A model generated the notes under the pieces. That model had not been told where the DNA came from, ran no database searches, and saw nothing but the letters and a program-made list of their open reading frames with translations. Of a DNA stretch of 64,000 nucleotides, positions 21,880 through 33,935 are shown piece after piece. A program made the translations under genes and the position numbers. The stretch lies in NCBI GenBank assembly GCA_945643635.1, contig CALZFC010000267.1, positions 682,001 to 746,000 on the forward strand, in the 5' to 3' direction. Source of the stretch: Allodiplogaster sudhausi. Its lineage: Eukaryota; Nematoda; Chromadorea; Rhabditida; Diplogasteridae. Each line of letters begins with the position of its first letter. Positions within the stretch are counted from its first letter, which is position 1.

Positions 21880-24800
21880 TCGGCCTCAACTTCATGTTCG
21901 TACATCGGCATGGAATTTTCCGAGCACATTGATCTCACTTTTGATGGTTTGAAGGTTAACAATTCTTTCGAGTTTTCATTTAGTTACTTTATTCTTGGTG
22001 AAGAAGGAGGGATTGATTTCAATAGGCATATCGATTACTCTGCTTTCAGTACCTTGCACCGCTGCTGCTTCAAAGTGAAGTTGCGCTGGAATTCATTGCA
22101 AAATTAGGGATGGGCGCCCTGCTCAAAGTGCCCCGCTCCTCTCCTGCTTCTGTCGAGGTGGGCAGTTGCATCAGCAACATAGCGGTCTCATCTGATGTCA
22201 TGGAGAAGGTCTGCCAACTCCAATACCAGCAAATCGACGAACTCGTTGAGTAAGGGATATTATGCTCTATTTCTTCCCCTTCTCTCGCTCTCTCTCTCTT
22301 TCTCTCATTCAGCTACGCGCTTTGGCTGATGGAGCACAGCCACGAGAGTGGAAAGACATCAGCTGTGATGTTCTTCACCCATTCCCTCTCCTTCCTCGCC
22401 ATCCTTGAGAGATTCGACCAGCACAACGGCCTCCTTCATCTCTACAATTATGTCTGACTGAAAATTTTGAGTTTTTTTTTTAAATATATTTAATTTGCCT
22501 AAACACTTATCTCACCAGTGTTCCTTACGGTTGCAGATAAGATCATTGACTCTCCAATTTCGGCCTTCCTTTGAGACTGTCAAGAATGCATGCACGTGTC
22601 TGCGAAGGTTGGTTGAAGCTGAGGGAGTGAATAAATGCCGCTGCCGACAGCTAAGAAAATGAGCCTGTTACTGGAGCCAAAAGCAAAGTGGGGAGAATAA
22701 AAACGGAATTTGTACGTCATGTGTGGATAGGTCGTAAAATACATACATAGAATGGTACCTCTTTAACTCTGAGCTGAGGCCACTCGACAACTGAGCATAG
22801 TTATGTATGAAGGGTACCACTTAGCTGCGATGACTATCATTCAAAACACTTGCATTTGCTCTGGTTGCTGAGTTGTATAAGTGTTAGACAGGTCTCCTCT
22901 GAAAGGGAGATGAAACCATGTGTTGTAGCTATGCGTTCGCGCACGTCAATGCGCGCATCTCCAAGCTTCGCGGCCCTATTCTGACTTCCACAGGGAAGGA
23001 CGAAGCGGAGTCCAGATCCTATTTCGAACGGACTATTCTACCTTGTAAGGTACACTATTCAATTTTGTACGAAATTGTGTACGCTTCTTTTGAATTAAAG
23101 GGACAGTTTTTATTCCAGAAAGTAACATGTTGATAGCTAATAGTGCTGTAACAATTAATTGTTTGTTTCATCTTTTTTTTAACAAACACCCTAGTAAACT
23201 GAGCATCAAACCAAAAGCAGTCAGAGTGAAAAGCAAGATAGATGGAAGGAATAACTGCCACTGTCGAGGACCTGGCGCAACTAGGTGGTGGGGCTTAGCT
23301 GTCTTCAAATAGGGTGCAGTCGGCCTTTAGTATCCCTTTGCCTATAAAGTTGATCCAAGTTCCATGTGGGCAAGGGCAGTCAAGAGCAAATGATTGTGGG
23401 TCTGTACAACTATGTATGTATGTACGTACATAGACTCGCCCGCTTTCTCCTGGGGAGTCTCCCGAATAATATGCCTATTAACATTATATTTAGATGCAGT
23501 GTATTACCAAGAGAATTAGATGGATATTGTAGTTGATAGAAATAGACGAGGAAGGAATTCGCCTGGCGCTGTCCACTCTGACAGTTTCTGCTCGCTCCCC
23601 AGCCTTCTCATGGCTGGCCATCGAAGAGTTCCACCGTCTCGGCTTCATTCGCATTCTCTACTCTATCAGTCCGACAGCTGGTTCACTTGTAGAAGGTACG
23701 CTCACTTATTTCATTTCGAAATTGTTGTATAATTTGTATTTTTCAATGATTTCTTTGTTCAGACTTTATGATTTCCCATGAAAAAGGGGTCATTGCTTCA
23801 TTTCTCCAGGTCCTCCTTGCCGTGGTTTAATTATGTGCTGCCCTTTCCATGTTCGAGTTTCTCTAAATCAAAAAGTAATTTAGGACGGAGGCGATGAAGA
23901 ATTCCCTGGACGTACTCTGGGTGGCCGCAGTTCTTCCACGCGTCCAGAGAGATCTCTGCATGCCATCCGGTGAAGATGAAGAAGAGGCGTCGGATAAATT
24001 TCTCCCACTAATCGAGTCAGATTTATAAAAGAAACAATGTTTGATATGGAGTGATTCAGACAGTGATTTCAGATTTATGTTAGCAATCTAACGATAAGTA
24101 ATCTTGCTGAAAACTCATGTTTCTCACCGGAAGCCCATACCATGAGAAGTCGGTTCAGATTGCGGCGATCAACGTTTTCCTCTCATGCGTTGGATCGGGC
24201 ATCAATGTAGAGGAGAAGGTTCACTACCTGCTCGTCATTCTCTCCTATCATAATCCTTTTTTCTTTCTTTCTTTATTTTTTTCCTTTCTTAGTTTTTTTA
24301 TTTTTTATAATTTCATATTTTCAGCCACAAATGTTCTTGTCTAAATCACCATTAGCAAGAAAGGACAGAAGTGGCCAGAGGGCTGAGGGAAGTCAAGAGC
24401 TGTTTGAGCAGATTGTCCAATCGATTCGGAAGTATCGTGGAATCATGGTAAGAAGCCTGCAGAGAGTGAGATAATGTTAGATAATAGAGAATGTGAGTGA
24501 GGTAGAATGTTTCGTGCGGGGAATGAAAGAAAGAAATAGAGAGACAGAAAATGCGGTAGAGAGAGAATTTCGGCTAACAAGGGAAGTCTTTCGGCGGGGT
24601 CCGGCAAACCTCAACATACTATACATCATTCGAAAGCTCTCAACGAGCTGGTAACGTTTTTGATGTTTCTAGCTGCAAAATAAGGAGTTGGAAACACCGA
24701 GGCACAGGCGCACCGGGGACTGGAAGGGCCTGGCATGGTCGAGGCCTCTTCCAGACCAGGCGCCTGAAGCCGCCTAAAGTTGAGAAATCGAACTGAAATT

Positions 24801-27800
24801 TTTTTGTACGGAAGATAGCCGAGTTGCTATTACATAAAAACAAGATGCAGGTAGAAATAATGCATCCGCTGCTCTTTAAGGCAACAACTGGGACATTTTT
24901 GAGATAGAACATTTAGCGAAATATAATAAGTCAACTGTTGTTTTTCATGTTAAAAACGACTTGAAAAAGAGTAATTAGTGGCTTAAAACCGAAAAATCTC
25001 TTAAGAAAAAACCCCTTTGGTGAAAAATGGCCTAAAAAATTTTTTTCTCCAAAAATGATCAGAAATTAAGTTATTAGGTTTGTTATGGCCTACTATCAGG
25101 TACACATCGTTTTTAGAGCCGACAAAGCTATCAAATATCGTGCAAATGTTAATTTTAGAGTATTTTTCTGCAATTTCGGAGAAATAGAATACATTTTGCA
25201 GCTAGAAACATCAAAAACGTTACCAGCTCGTTGAGAGCTTTCGAATGATGTATAATATGTTGAGGTTTGTCGGACCCCGCCGAAAGACTTCCCTTGTAAG
25301 GGTAAGCATTAAAATTGTGCTTTTACAGATGTTCCTTGGTAATCTGATTGTGAGCAGATGCGAACTGCAGCCAGAATCTTACAACTACCTTGCCTTGAAT
25401 TGCCTTCTTATCTGCTCTCTCGCTCGCCTTTCAGAAGTCCGCCAAATTCTCTCGCGACTCAAACTCTTCACTTCTAACGTGCTTACCAGTAAGATCTCCT
25501 CATGATACTGTTTGATCCCGCCCCCACTCGGATAACCTCTTTCTGACTGCTCTGTGCTCTATTCAATCTTTTCTGTCGCAATCTAAAAAATTTTAATAGA
25601 CTCTACGTTTTTTTTATTATGTTTTCTATGACTTTACATTTTTCTGTTTTAGTGAGGCAGTGCAGACAATATAATATAGTAAGTATTAAGCGTTAATTTG
25701 TTCAGATATGATGAGGAAGCCAATCATGGAGGAGAAGAAGACAGAGCATGCTAAGTTCTGCTCTGAGGCAACGAAACTGATTGCTATTGTAACGGAGAAG
25801 TCACTTAAAGACGTCGTGAGAGACCTCATACAGGTTTTAGTTATCTTCACCCATTACGTTTTTGTAGATTACTTCAAAAACTTGTTATTGTTCTAGAAAT
25901 AACTGAATGATGCGTTAAAGAAGTCGTCCGGCGAAACTTGTTTTTTTTTTAGCGATACAGTACGATTTGTAACGCTACTGTACCATCTCGCCTATAGTAG
26001 GGTACAATTATATTCCGTAGCAAATTCTCTAACCCGAGATTTAGCATAACTCTAATTCTGAAAGGATAAGATGAAAATAGTTAATACTTTCTGCATCTAT
26101 ATTTTACACCGAGGCGAACTGAACCATGCTTGTATTAGCAGGAGACTTTAAATCATCACAGGAGATCCAAAATATTGCAACAGTCCATTGTGATAACAAA
26201 TCTTAAAATCTACATCGAATCTCAATGTGCACTTTCTTAAAACTAATTTCTCAATGGTTTATAGGAGAATATGTCGATCTGCCCGCCCATCTCCCTCGAC
26301 TACCCTCATCGAAGCTCACGTCGCTTCACTTCTCACATCCCTAAAAACATCACTGCACGCTGGCTGCGCTCTTCATTACTTCCCACCAAATCGCCCAAAT
26401 CAATGTTCCCTTTCGCCCCATAATTTTTAGACTTGTTTTATTTTAATATCTTAGAAAGTGTATTACTATTGAATGAAGGATAACTGTTTATCATAAGAGC
26501 TTGGGAAGTGGCTGATTTACCTTTCCTTTCATAGGACCACGGTGCTTCGTGAGAATGAGCGATTCGCAATCTCTCGCAGTCGACCGGTGAGAAGATTCAC
26601 GGCACCTTATGGGGAGGAATGCACGACATCCTCGTTCTCGGTAAGGCACCCTTTCAAATTGGCTCCTTTCCTTCCTTCTTTTCAATCTCTCATTCTCTTC
26701 TCTGCTGACAGTTCGTCCTTTTTTCCTTTTACATAAGTAGTCTTATCTCTGAAAACGTATAGATCGACGACAAGCACCTGATTGTCGGAACGGAGTCGGG
26801 CATTGTCTACTGGCTGAATGTCGAGTCGGGCCAAGAAGAAGCGATGATGCAATGCCACCCCTCGGTAGTCTCTGCCATCACACCAAGCAAGGTTTGTTGA
26901 TTGTGAGCCTATTTGTGTCCTGTGGAATTATCATTCCAACTCTTTATCTCCAGGATGGTTCAATGCTTCTCACGTCGACCTTCATCATGAATCCATTAAC
27001 AACGCTGTGGCGACTTAGTGAAACTCATGAGCGTATGATGGACTTCCCTTACGAGAATTTCGTTGCATTCAATAACGGCGCTCAGGATACGGTAGTCGGG
27101 ACGAATGCATCCACGGCTACTGCAAATTGGAGATTACAATCCATAACTTCCTCCAGGGTTGAGTTAAAAGAGACATCCAGTATATTTTGTGGCGGGAATG
27201 AAAATGAGTTATTCGAATTCTTTTGCTCTTTGACATCAAATCGGGGCGCTCGACTTGTGTGGTGAAGGTTCCTAGGAAGTGTTACAAATGCTCCGCTTCC
27301 TCGTTCTCCCCCGACGACCGTCTAATCCTCTACAACTATTGCCTCTTCGATCCCCGACTGGCAAACCCTCTAATCCATGAGTTTGATCGATTAAACATAG
27401 ACACTGGTGGAGTCTTCCATCCGCATGGCAATGAAGTCATCATCAATTCGGAAGTGGTCAGCTCTTTCTTATTCTTACTTCTGACTTTGGAAATATGCGA
27501 ATTGGCTTATGAAGGTGAAATATGGTAATTCACTTGATTATGATGGAATTGAAGTGTAATCAGCGGACATTCGGCCTGCTGCATTCTATACCTGCTCTCG
27601 ATAAATGCCAACTTCGCTTCATATCATCGGGCAATATAATGATAGCAGCGCAGCGAATGAGTAGCTGTCCATTTAAACTCCAATTCGCACCGCGTCTTCG
27701 GACATTCTCTTCTATTGACTACTCAGTCAATTTAACTCAAGGAAAAGAGAATTAGAAGTAAGAGGAAATCTCTTGTTGGTCATCTCAACGACTGACTTCC

Positions 27801-28182
27801 GCATGACGATTCGCAACGTGTGCTTAGACCATTCGGATGAAAGCCTCGTAGTTTGGGAGCTTTGTCCCCGCTTCAATCGACAGAACGAGACCATCTGCCG
27901 AGTCCACGAGGTTGGTATTCATTAGATACTATTTTTTTTTCAAATATTTTTGTTATTTAATTGGTTCCATAAGTAATTAGATAAAATCTTCTATAGTTAA
28001 CCGTCATTATCATTCAGTTTGGCCGTGCACCGGAAGATGAGGGAGAGGAAGGAGAGGAAGGTGGAGATGAGCAGGTCAGCATGTACGTTCCGCAACTCGG
28101 GCCGCGCCAAGGGAACTCCTCCATTACGCTGAATCCGAATCTGCGCAAGCGACGCCATCAAGGCCCTCATCCCCCGCCATGA
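21880..28182 (+). pseudogene. DCAF1: DCAF1 (VprBP/Mahjong) copy C; most complete in domain content
   Basis: Exons run from about 21880-21954, 22050-22249, 22313-22451, 22537-22626, about 22900-23049 and 23533-23695, then about 23886-24020, about 24125-24210 and about 24325-24450, to 25330-25485 and about 25708-25890 (armadillo-like region through VRQILSRLKLF and HAKFCSEATKLI). About 26265-26400 matches the family's linker. WD40 exons are 26535-26640, 26763-26891, 26954-27121, about 27225-27458, 27555-27750 and about 27785-27912, and the acidic last exon ends at TGA 28180-28182. Damage seen: a 7-base deletion in exon 23533 relative to B, a lost donor at 27122 (GCAAAT where B has GTAAGT), a weak donor GTCAGA near 24009, and CNQR in place of WDxR at 27555-27566. 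A foldback element (24579-25295) fills one intron. It is probably a pseudogene, though partial transcripts are possible. Confidence 0.85.
24579..25295. mobile_element. Foldback element with ~103-base inverted ends
   Basis: The ends AAGGGAAGTCTTTCGGCGGG and its complement extend for about 103 bases with very few differences, down to TTTCTAGCTGCAAAAT. Interior blocks are shared with 15037-15676, so both belong to one family. This copy looks younger because its arms are nearly identical. Both copies are followed on one side by GTAAG. Confidence 0.85.
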
Positions 28183-28469
28183 GGGAACACCAGAGAATGC
28201 TATGGCCGATGCAACCAACGTTTATTAAATTTTAAATTTTTATCTTACCTGATTTCCACTGGCGATCTACATACTTGCAGTTTTAGTCGAAATAGGGAAG
28301 AATTTTCTTAACGTAGTTAAGTGATTGGCCCCTGCTGCGAACTCCGATTGTTTCCATTTACTTTGCTTCCCCTCCGCATTTTCCTCCATCCTGTCCTGTA
28401 CTACCGCCTCTATTGCCCATTCCTGCCAGTGTTTGGTGATCTCACTTATCTGTGATAAAATCTTTTATA

Positions 28470-28768
28470 AAATCTTTTATTTGATTATTTGCGGATGTGG
28501 GTAGATATAAAATAATGGTACAGGAGACAGTTCATAGAAAATATAAAAAATTAAGTTTTTATAAACAAAAACTGATAATTTCTAATCAAATGATTAGAAA
28601 TTGTCGATTGCTTAGCAGTAGCATCCGTATTCGATGAGAAAACTAATGTAACATTTAAAATATTTTAGTCTTTCCTAGGACAATTGTTATTAGCGAGGAT
28701 GCATTTGGATCCCACCGATGCATCCGATCCATCCTTGGTACCAAGAGCCTGGGCAGGACTGTATATCA
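28470..28768. mobile_element. Single arm of the 19.76-kb foldback element
   Basis: This block is collinear with the right arm at 20600-20824 (GATGTGGGTAGA..AATAATGGT..GGAG, AAATGATTAGAAAT, TTTCCTAGGA). It continues through GCATCCGATCC and TTGGTACCAAGAGCCTGGGCAGGACTGTAT, the terminal part missing from the right arm at 20824. It lies just downstream of DCAF1 copy C. Confidence 0.75.
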
Positions 28769-29330
28769 TTATGTACATAAATACATGGCTTTTGTTTTCC
28801 ATATTGTTCATAAAACATTCATTTTGTTCAATTCAAATAATAAAAAAATAAAAAAAAGGAAAGTTAAACTTTCAAATAATATCTCATTCTTAATTACTCA
28901 AGTTCGCCTTCCTCCTCGGTAACACCCAGATCGGCGCTCTATTTCCTCATCATCGATGCTTCAGGAGCAACAATTGGCTCGCCAGAATAAGAACTCCCAA
29001 TGTCTGCGGCTTCTTCGTCAGACTACGTCAGGCGAAGAATCTTCGAAATTCAAATGTAGATACCCAAAAAAGGTATCCGAGATTTTTTTCTCGCAAGATG
29101 TGAAAATGGCGGGAGCTTCTACTTTTCGCTCTTGCGAGAGAGTTCAAAGTACGTGAGGAGTAGAGAATTCACCGTAATCCCCCCATTAAAATGTTGATTT
29201 TTTTCAGTGCGCTGGAATTTTAATGACTTCGGTACACTTGCATTCGATGTTTCTTGCACAACCTGACCAAATAAAGCGGAAAACAAAACAATATTTATTC
29301 ACCGGAGACCTCCTTTAACTGGAAGCTTCT
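28769..29330. other. Non-coding stretch with one unplaced open segment
   Basis: Mostly AT-rich. An open frame at 28956-29156 (MLQEQQLARQNK..) has no domain and no clear splice sites. The last 40 bases contain the probable poly(A) signal of the minus-strand gene that follows (ATTTATT at 29293-29299, read AATAAAT). Confidence 0.4.
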
Positions 29331-30050
29331 TCAGAGAGTGATTGAGATAGCAGTAAGGAAGGAAGCAATGAGAGAGGCAAGAAGAGCCGTGTGGTCGAGG
29401 GTTGTTGTCGTCTCCGATGTCACGACAATGAGTTCGGGCGAAATACTCGCCGCAGCCTTGGCGTATGTGTCCCATCCTGGACTTTCTTCGTCAACAGTCC
29501 AAGTATACATGGATGCATTCCACTCTACCCCACCCACCAATTGCAACAAGTTCGCCTTAACTTCCGTCTGGTAGTCGCCCTAGAAAGAAAAGTTTCCTTC
29601 ATGTTAGGTGCAATTACTTAGTATTTTAAACAGGCTGGATATCTAAATCGTTGTGCACTAGCACCCATAATTCCTCAGCGAGCTTGCTAATTGCAAAACT
29701 AGAAACATTCGAGCTTGTTGAGTCGACGCATCGAAAATCCAGAAATTGAACGTTCCCCCCGTCATTCCAAAGATCGAATTTGGCCTGAAAAGAGGTATAT
29801 GAGGCATAATTCTTACAATTTCGTGTGTCCACATAATATTTATGTATTTGTGTAAGCTGATCGCAAGATAAATACGTACATATCCACACGCTCCGCATTC
29901 CTCGCGAGTAAAGTTCTTCAGATGCTCGAACCAAAAATAACTCTTCGGGGCATTAGCCTGCTGCCCGACAAGACATTTAAGACCAGCGACAACATCAAAG
30001 GTGACGGCTGCGAGGAGCAAGCAGAAGAGGAGGCGAGAGCCAAAGGACAT
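29331..30050 (-). CDS. Secreted, probably GPI-anchored small protein (three exons)
   Basis: Exon 1 (30050-29880) starts with ATG and encodes a clear signal peptide (MSFGSRLLFCLLLAAVTF..VAG) followed by LKCLVG and an ECGACGY stretch. It ends at donor GTACGT. Exon 2 (29784-29665) follows a TTTTCAG acceptor, and exon 3 (29579-29331) follows CTTTCTAG. Both joins are phase 0 and give about 179 residues with four Cys visible in the mature N-terminal half. The C-terminus (TALLASLIASFLTAISITL) is hydrophobic and ends abruptly, as in GPI-anchor signals. An AATAAAT signal lies about 32 bases past the stop. The LKC start recalls Ly6-like surface proteins, but there are too few cysteines to assign that fold. 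This is the cleanest complete gene in the window. Its family is unknown. Confidence 0.75.
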
Positions 30051-30583
30051 CTCAGGATTCCTGAAGCACTTTTTGATGTCATACGAGAAAACGAGAGTTA
30101 TTGAAGAATTCTTCAGAAAAAAACAAGAAGGAAAAAGGAGATTAATTCAAACAATCAAAAATAACGAAGGAAATGTGTGTCTTCAAACTGTTCTTCCGAC
30201 ACTTACATATTGGTTCACCGACAAAACATAATATCTATAGAGCATGTGATTGTGGAGAAATAAAGAGAGAAGGAGCGAAATTGAATATGACTCATTGTCT
30301 GGAATTGGGAAGGCGGAATGCGTTCAATTCTTATCCGCACAGAAACGGACGAGAAGAAAGCAACGGGCGTGTGATTCATTGGCGATGCCGAACGCTAGAC
30401 ATGAGACTGCTAATTGTTTTCTCAAGTTACTTTAGCAATTATTGTTTCCAAAATAAATATTTCTCGTTCAAATATCTCTGTGCTTTCATTCGATTTGCCT
30501 GTCACTCGATCAGATTTGCTCTTTCACTTATTTTCATACCTCACTGCTAGAGGTTATCCTAATCTGCCACTGTTTGCTTACAG

Positions 30584-31099
30584 CTAGGTCTGTCTATTCG
30601 TTCAGCAAAAGTCATCATTTCTCGAATTGAGAATTTTCATACTCTTGTTAATGCAGTTGTAAGTAAATCGACTCTGATCAATTCTTCTCAACCTTTCTAA
30701 ATCTCCACTCCATCAACAATCGTGGGTCAATCCCCCTGCTGTTCCTTGACCAGCTTGTCCCGTCTATGGCAAAGATGAGGCTATGGAGTGGCACCCCCGG
30801 CTCGGTGCGGCCCGCGTACGTCGATTCCCCTCTCGCTTATCAATGTTTAATCTTTAATATTTCCTGATTTATTTGAAATGGACCATCCTTGTTACCATTC
30901 CTATATTAATGTTGCCAAATTTAAATACCTGGTGAAATAAATAAATAAATGAAAAAAATAATTCTCCATGTTTATTTATTCTAAACATTCTTTTAATATT
31001 TTAGAGCTGCGAGCTTTAAAATGGATGGATTTGACTGCGCGTCGTCGACTTGTCCGAGTACTACGTGAATATCGAGAAAGGGAGTCAGACGCCGTATGA
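30584..31099 (+). CDS. Two candidate 3' exons of an unknown gene
   Basis: A 75-base open exon (30584-30658) is bounded by a TTGCTTACAG acceptor and a GTAAGTAAA donor and encodes LGLSIRSAKVIISRIENF... It can be joined in frame to 31007-31099 (LRALKWMDLTARRRLVRVLR..), which ends in TGA; the acceptor used would be TTTTAGAG. The second peptide is amphipathic and Arg-rich. No upstream exon was found, and no family is recognised. Confidence 0.3.
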
Positions 31100-31549
31100 G
31101 CAGTTCATCCTAGGTCCATTTATCAATCTCTACATTTATTGATAACTACTAATTTCACCCATTGCTAAATCAAAGAGCGCTCCGGTCATAGAACTCTTCT
31201 GTCGGCCAAATCTATGTATATGTATTTCTCACACCAAGCTCTTGGTTCAGCTCCCCTCAGAATCTCAACCGAACTGCGGTGGGCAGCCGTACACATTTAT
31301 TACCCCTAAAACAGTCCTCACACACATTCAAATCTTCCTGAAATTGGAAAAAGTTTCCTTTCTGAATATCAAATTACATTGATCGAGATCGGCCTGTCTC
31401 AGTGAGAGGAGAAGCTATCCAACTTGCGAGGGATACAAGTGGAGGAATAAATATGATCGAATTTTGAAATGATTAAATCATTTAATACCAGGAGAAAACT
31501 CAAGTTTCTCAATCGTTTTTTTTGAAACTGTACAGAGGTCATGTGATCG

Positions 31550-31551
<2 letters not shown>

Positions 31552-31582
<31 letters not shown>
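31552..31582. repeat. GA microsatellite
   Basis: A (GA)n run of about 30 bases with no associated gene signal. Confidence 0.9.
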
Positions 31583-31584
<2 letters not shown>

Positions 31585-31830
31585 ACAAAACAACTTTCAT
31601 GGTGGAAAACGCGGACTTGGGCGCCGGAAACAGTACAAAAAAGACGAGAAAAATATAGATATGAAGAAATGCAGTGATATTACAACAGCGGAAGAACTAT
31701 AGCTCGCCTGACCATTCTTTAATGTACAACGAGAAAAACGAGAAGATTTAAAGTCGAGGCAAGATTAAAGTATTAAAGTTTCGGCATGATCAATGGATAG
31801 AAAAGACTGCGAGGTCAAATGAATTAATGA

Positions 31831-33935
31831 TTAATCCACGTAGAGAATGTCCGTGATTCGACTCGTTGCCTCGGCGACGTTCACCGATGTCCCGGGAACG
31901 CCAAAGCCGAACCTCGCATGGACAGCCGCAAGGGCCTCCGACTTCAGGAGACTCAGAACCTGATTAGATTGTTTTATTGATAATTAATTTACATTTTAAA
32001 GGAAGGAGCCGACTAAAGATTAAAGTATACTTTGCGAGTCACAAAATAGGCCATGAATTTCGTAACACCAAGAACCTTGTTTTGCAAGCGACAACTGTAT
32101 TATTTGAATACAAGAGGCATGCGAGTTCAGCAGTATCCGAAAAGAAAGAAAAGTGTCTAGCTAAATGCTGATTTTCATAACGCTGGACCCCCACATATAA
32201 AACTTTAAGTCCAAAGTTGATCACATTGGAAGATAAAAGAAGAAGCTATTTTTCGTCGGATAGCTCCTTTAATTAATTAATTAAATCAATTTTCCCCTCA
32301 AAATTAGCAAAAGGGGACATCCTAACCTTGGCAAAGGACATCCACGCCAGGGAGGGAACCACGATTCGGTACATCTCCATTCGACCGTGTCGGTTGTTCT
32401 TTAACAATTGTTTATGAATGAACTGTTTATGCCTGCCACATACATATGTACAGACATACATAAGTGCTTTACACTTCTGTAGATATTTGATTTCCATTGT
32501 TTATGGTGTCATTAAAACAGCTAAAAACCATCTTAACGACTTTAAACACTTAATATTGTTTAATGTTAAATTGTGTTCTTGCTAAATTAAGAGAATAACA
32601 AAATCAAATGTAAAAAAGAAAAGTTATTTACACTCATGACAAGAAGACGACCCGATAATTGGCAGTACGCAGCGGAAATGACGGTGAAGATATTCCTAAA
32701 TAAATAGTTGCGTCCAATGACATGCATGTTCTTTCGCCCATTGTGTGAGGCCCAAAGAGCAGTCAATTCACGATTGAGTTTCCTGCTAATTAAACGAAGA
32801 ATACTATATTTGATGGAAAATAAAGGCTGACGGTAGCTGAAAGAGGCGCTGCCATCTGGACGATGCAATGTCGAGTCGCCAGACGAATCTCGAGGCGAAG
32901 CCTTTTACGAAGCCGCCTACCACGAAGAGCCACTTGTTGGCGACGAGCACTGGATACACACGCATGCGCGCAACGGGAAAGCCGTGGATCTACAAGAAGT
33001 GCACTTTCTACTCTTCTACCATCCCGAGAGAAAGGACCTAGCACAGAGGCCCATTGGCTGCGGGACGGAAATATTGTGTAAATTTCGGCTGCTTGGTTTT
33101 GCCAGGAGTGAAGAAACAATAATATATGTACGTAGATATAAAAACCGCTCTTATTAACAGACTTTATTCTACTGATGAAATCGCAAAGAACGTAAGCCTT
33201 TTATATATATGGATAGCATAGAAATTGCTGACCGGGTCCGGAAGTGTCGGCCAAAGTTCGAATATCTCCCGGTTAATGTCGAAAATGTGGAGATTATCGA
33301 AGGACATGTCAATAGGTACAGGATTCTTAAAAAGATATTATGCGACAAATTATTTCGAGTTAATATACTAATTTGCAACAAAACAACTGTTACAGTACAT
33401 ATAAATAAAAAAGACATCAGAAGCTAAATGAAAAACAAAAATAAAGCTTAAAAATATTTACCATTCTAAACATACTGCCACCGCAGAAAACAATAATGTT
33501 CCGGATACCAGCTGGCGTCTCCTGAAGATGACAAAAATGACAATTTCTAATTCATTTGTATATATCACTATGTGCATATGTACATAAACACAGGTTTTCT
33601 TTTTCATTTTCTTCCTAATTTAGTTCAATCCCCAAAATAAAAGTATAAAATGAGCCAAATTAAATGATTATAGCGCTAACCATTCTGACTGTCACCAGTG
33701 CAGTGTTGTTGGTCGCAGACAATCCAGGCGGTAGACCAAGTTCAGTGATTCTTAGAGTTTAAATGGCAAACATCACTCACATGTCCGATGCATAAAGACT
33801 ATAGATGAAAGGAAAAAAAGATTAAAAACTATAATATGTACTCTTCACGAAAGTTGGCCTTGATTTTATTGAGCGATTCTGTGAGAAAGAAGTAGAATTC
33901 GTCATGGCGCACAGCTTCCATTATGAGTTGCTTCT
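31831..33935 (-). CDS. Kelch-repeat protein gene, copy 2
   Basis: Read on the minus strand, a possible 5' piece (33857-33935, AVRHDEFYFFLTESLNKIK) is followed by RITELGLPPGLSATNNTALV (about 33663-33723, donor GTTAGC) and GIRNIIVFCGGSMFRM (about 33465-33525). Then come NLHIFDINREIFELW..LPDPV (about 33200-33320), VANKWLFVVGGF..WRLDIASSRWQRLFQLP (about 32850-33000), ISAAYCQLSGRLLVMS (about 32635-32770), EMYRIVVPSLAWMSFAK (about 32328-32395) and a terminal exon ending ITDILYVD (31831-31962). The repeated pattern 'hydrophobic strand-GG..., then WRLDI...W' is typical of kelch blades, so a beta-propeller is expected. Several joins could not be phased, and some exon edges are approximate. It is less damaged than copy 1 but may still be incomplete. 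Confidence 0.5.
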
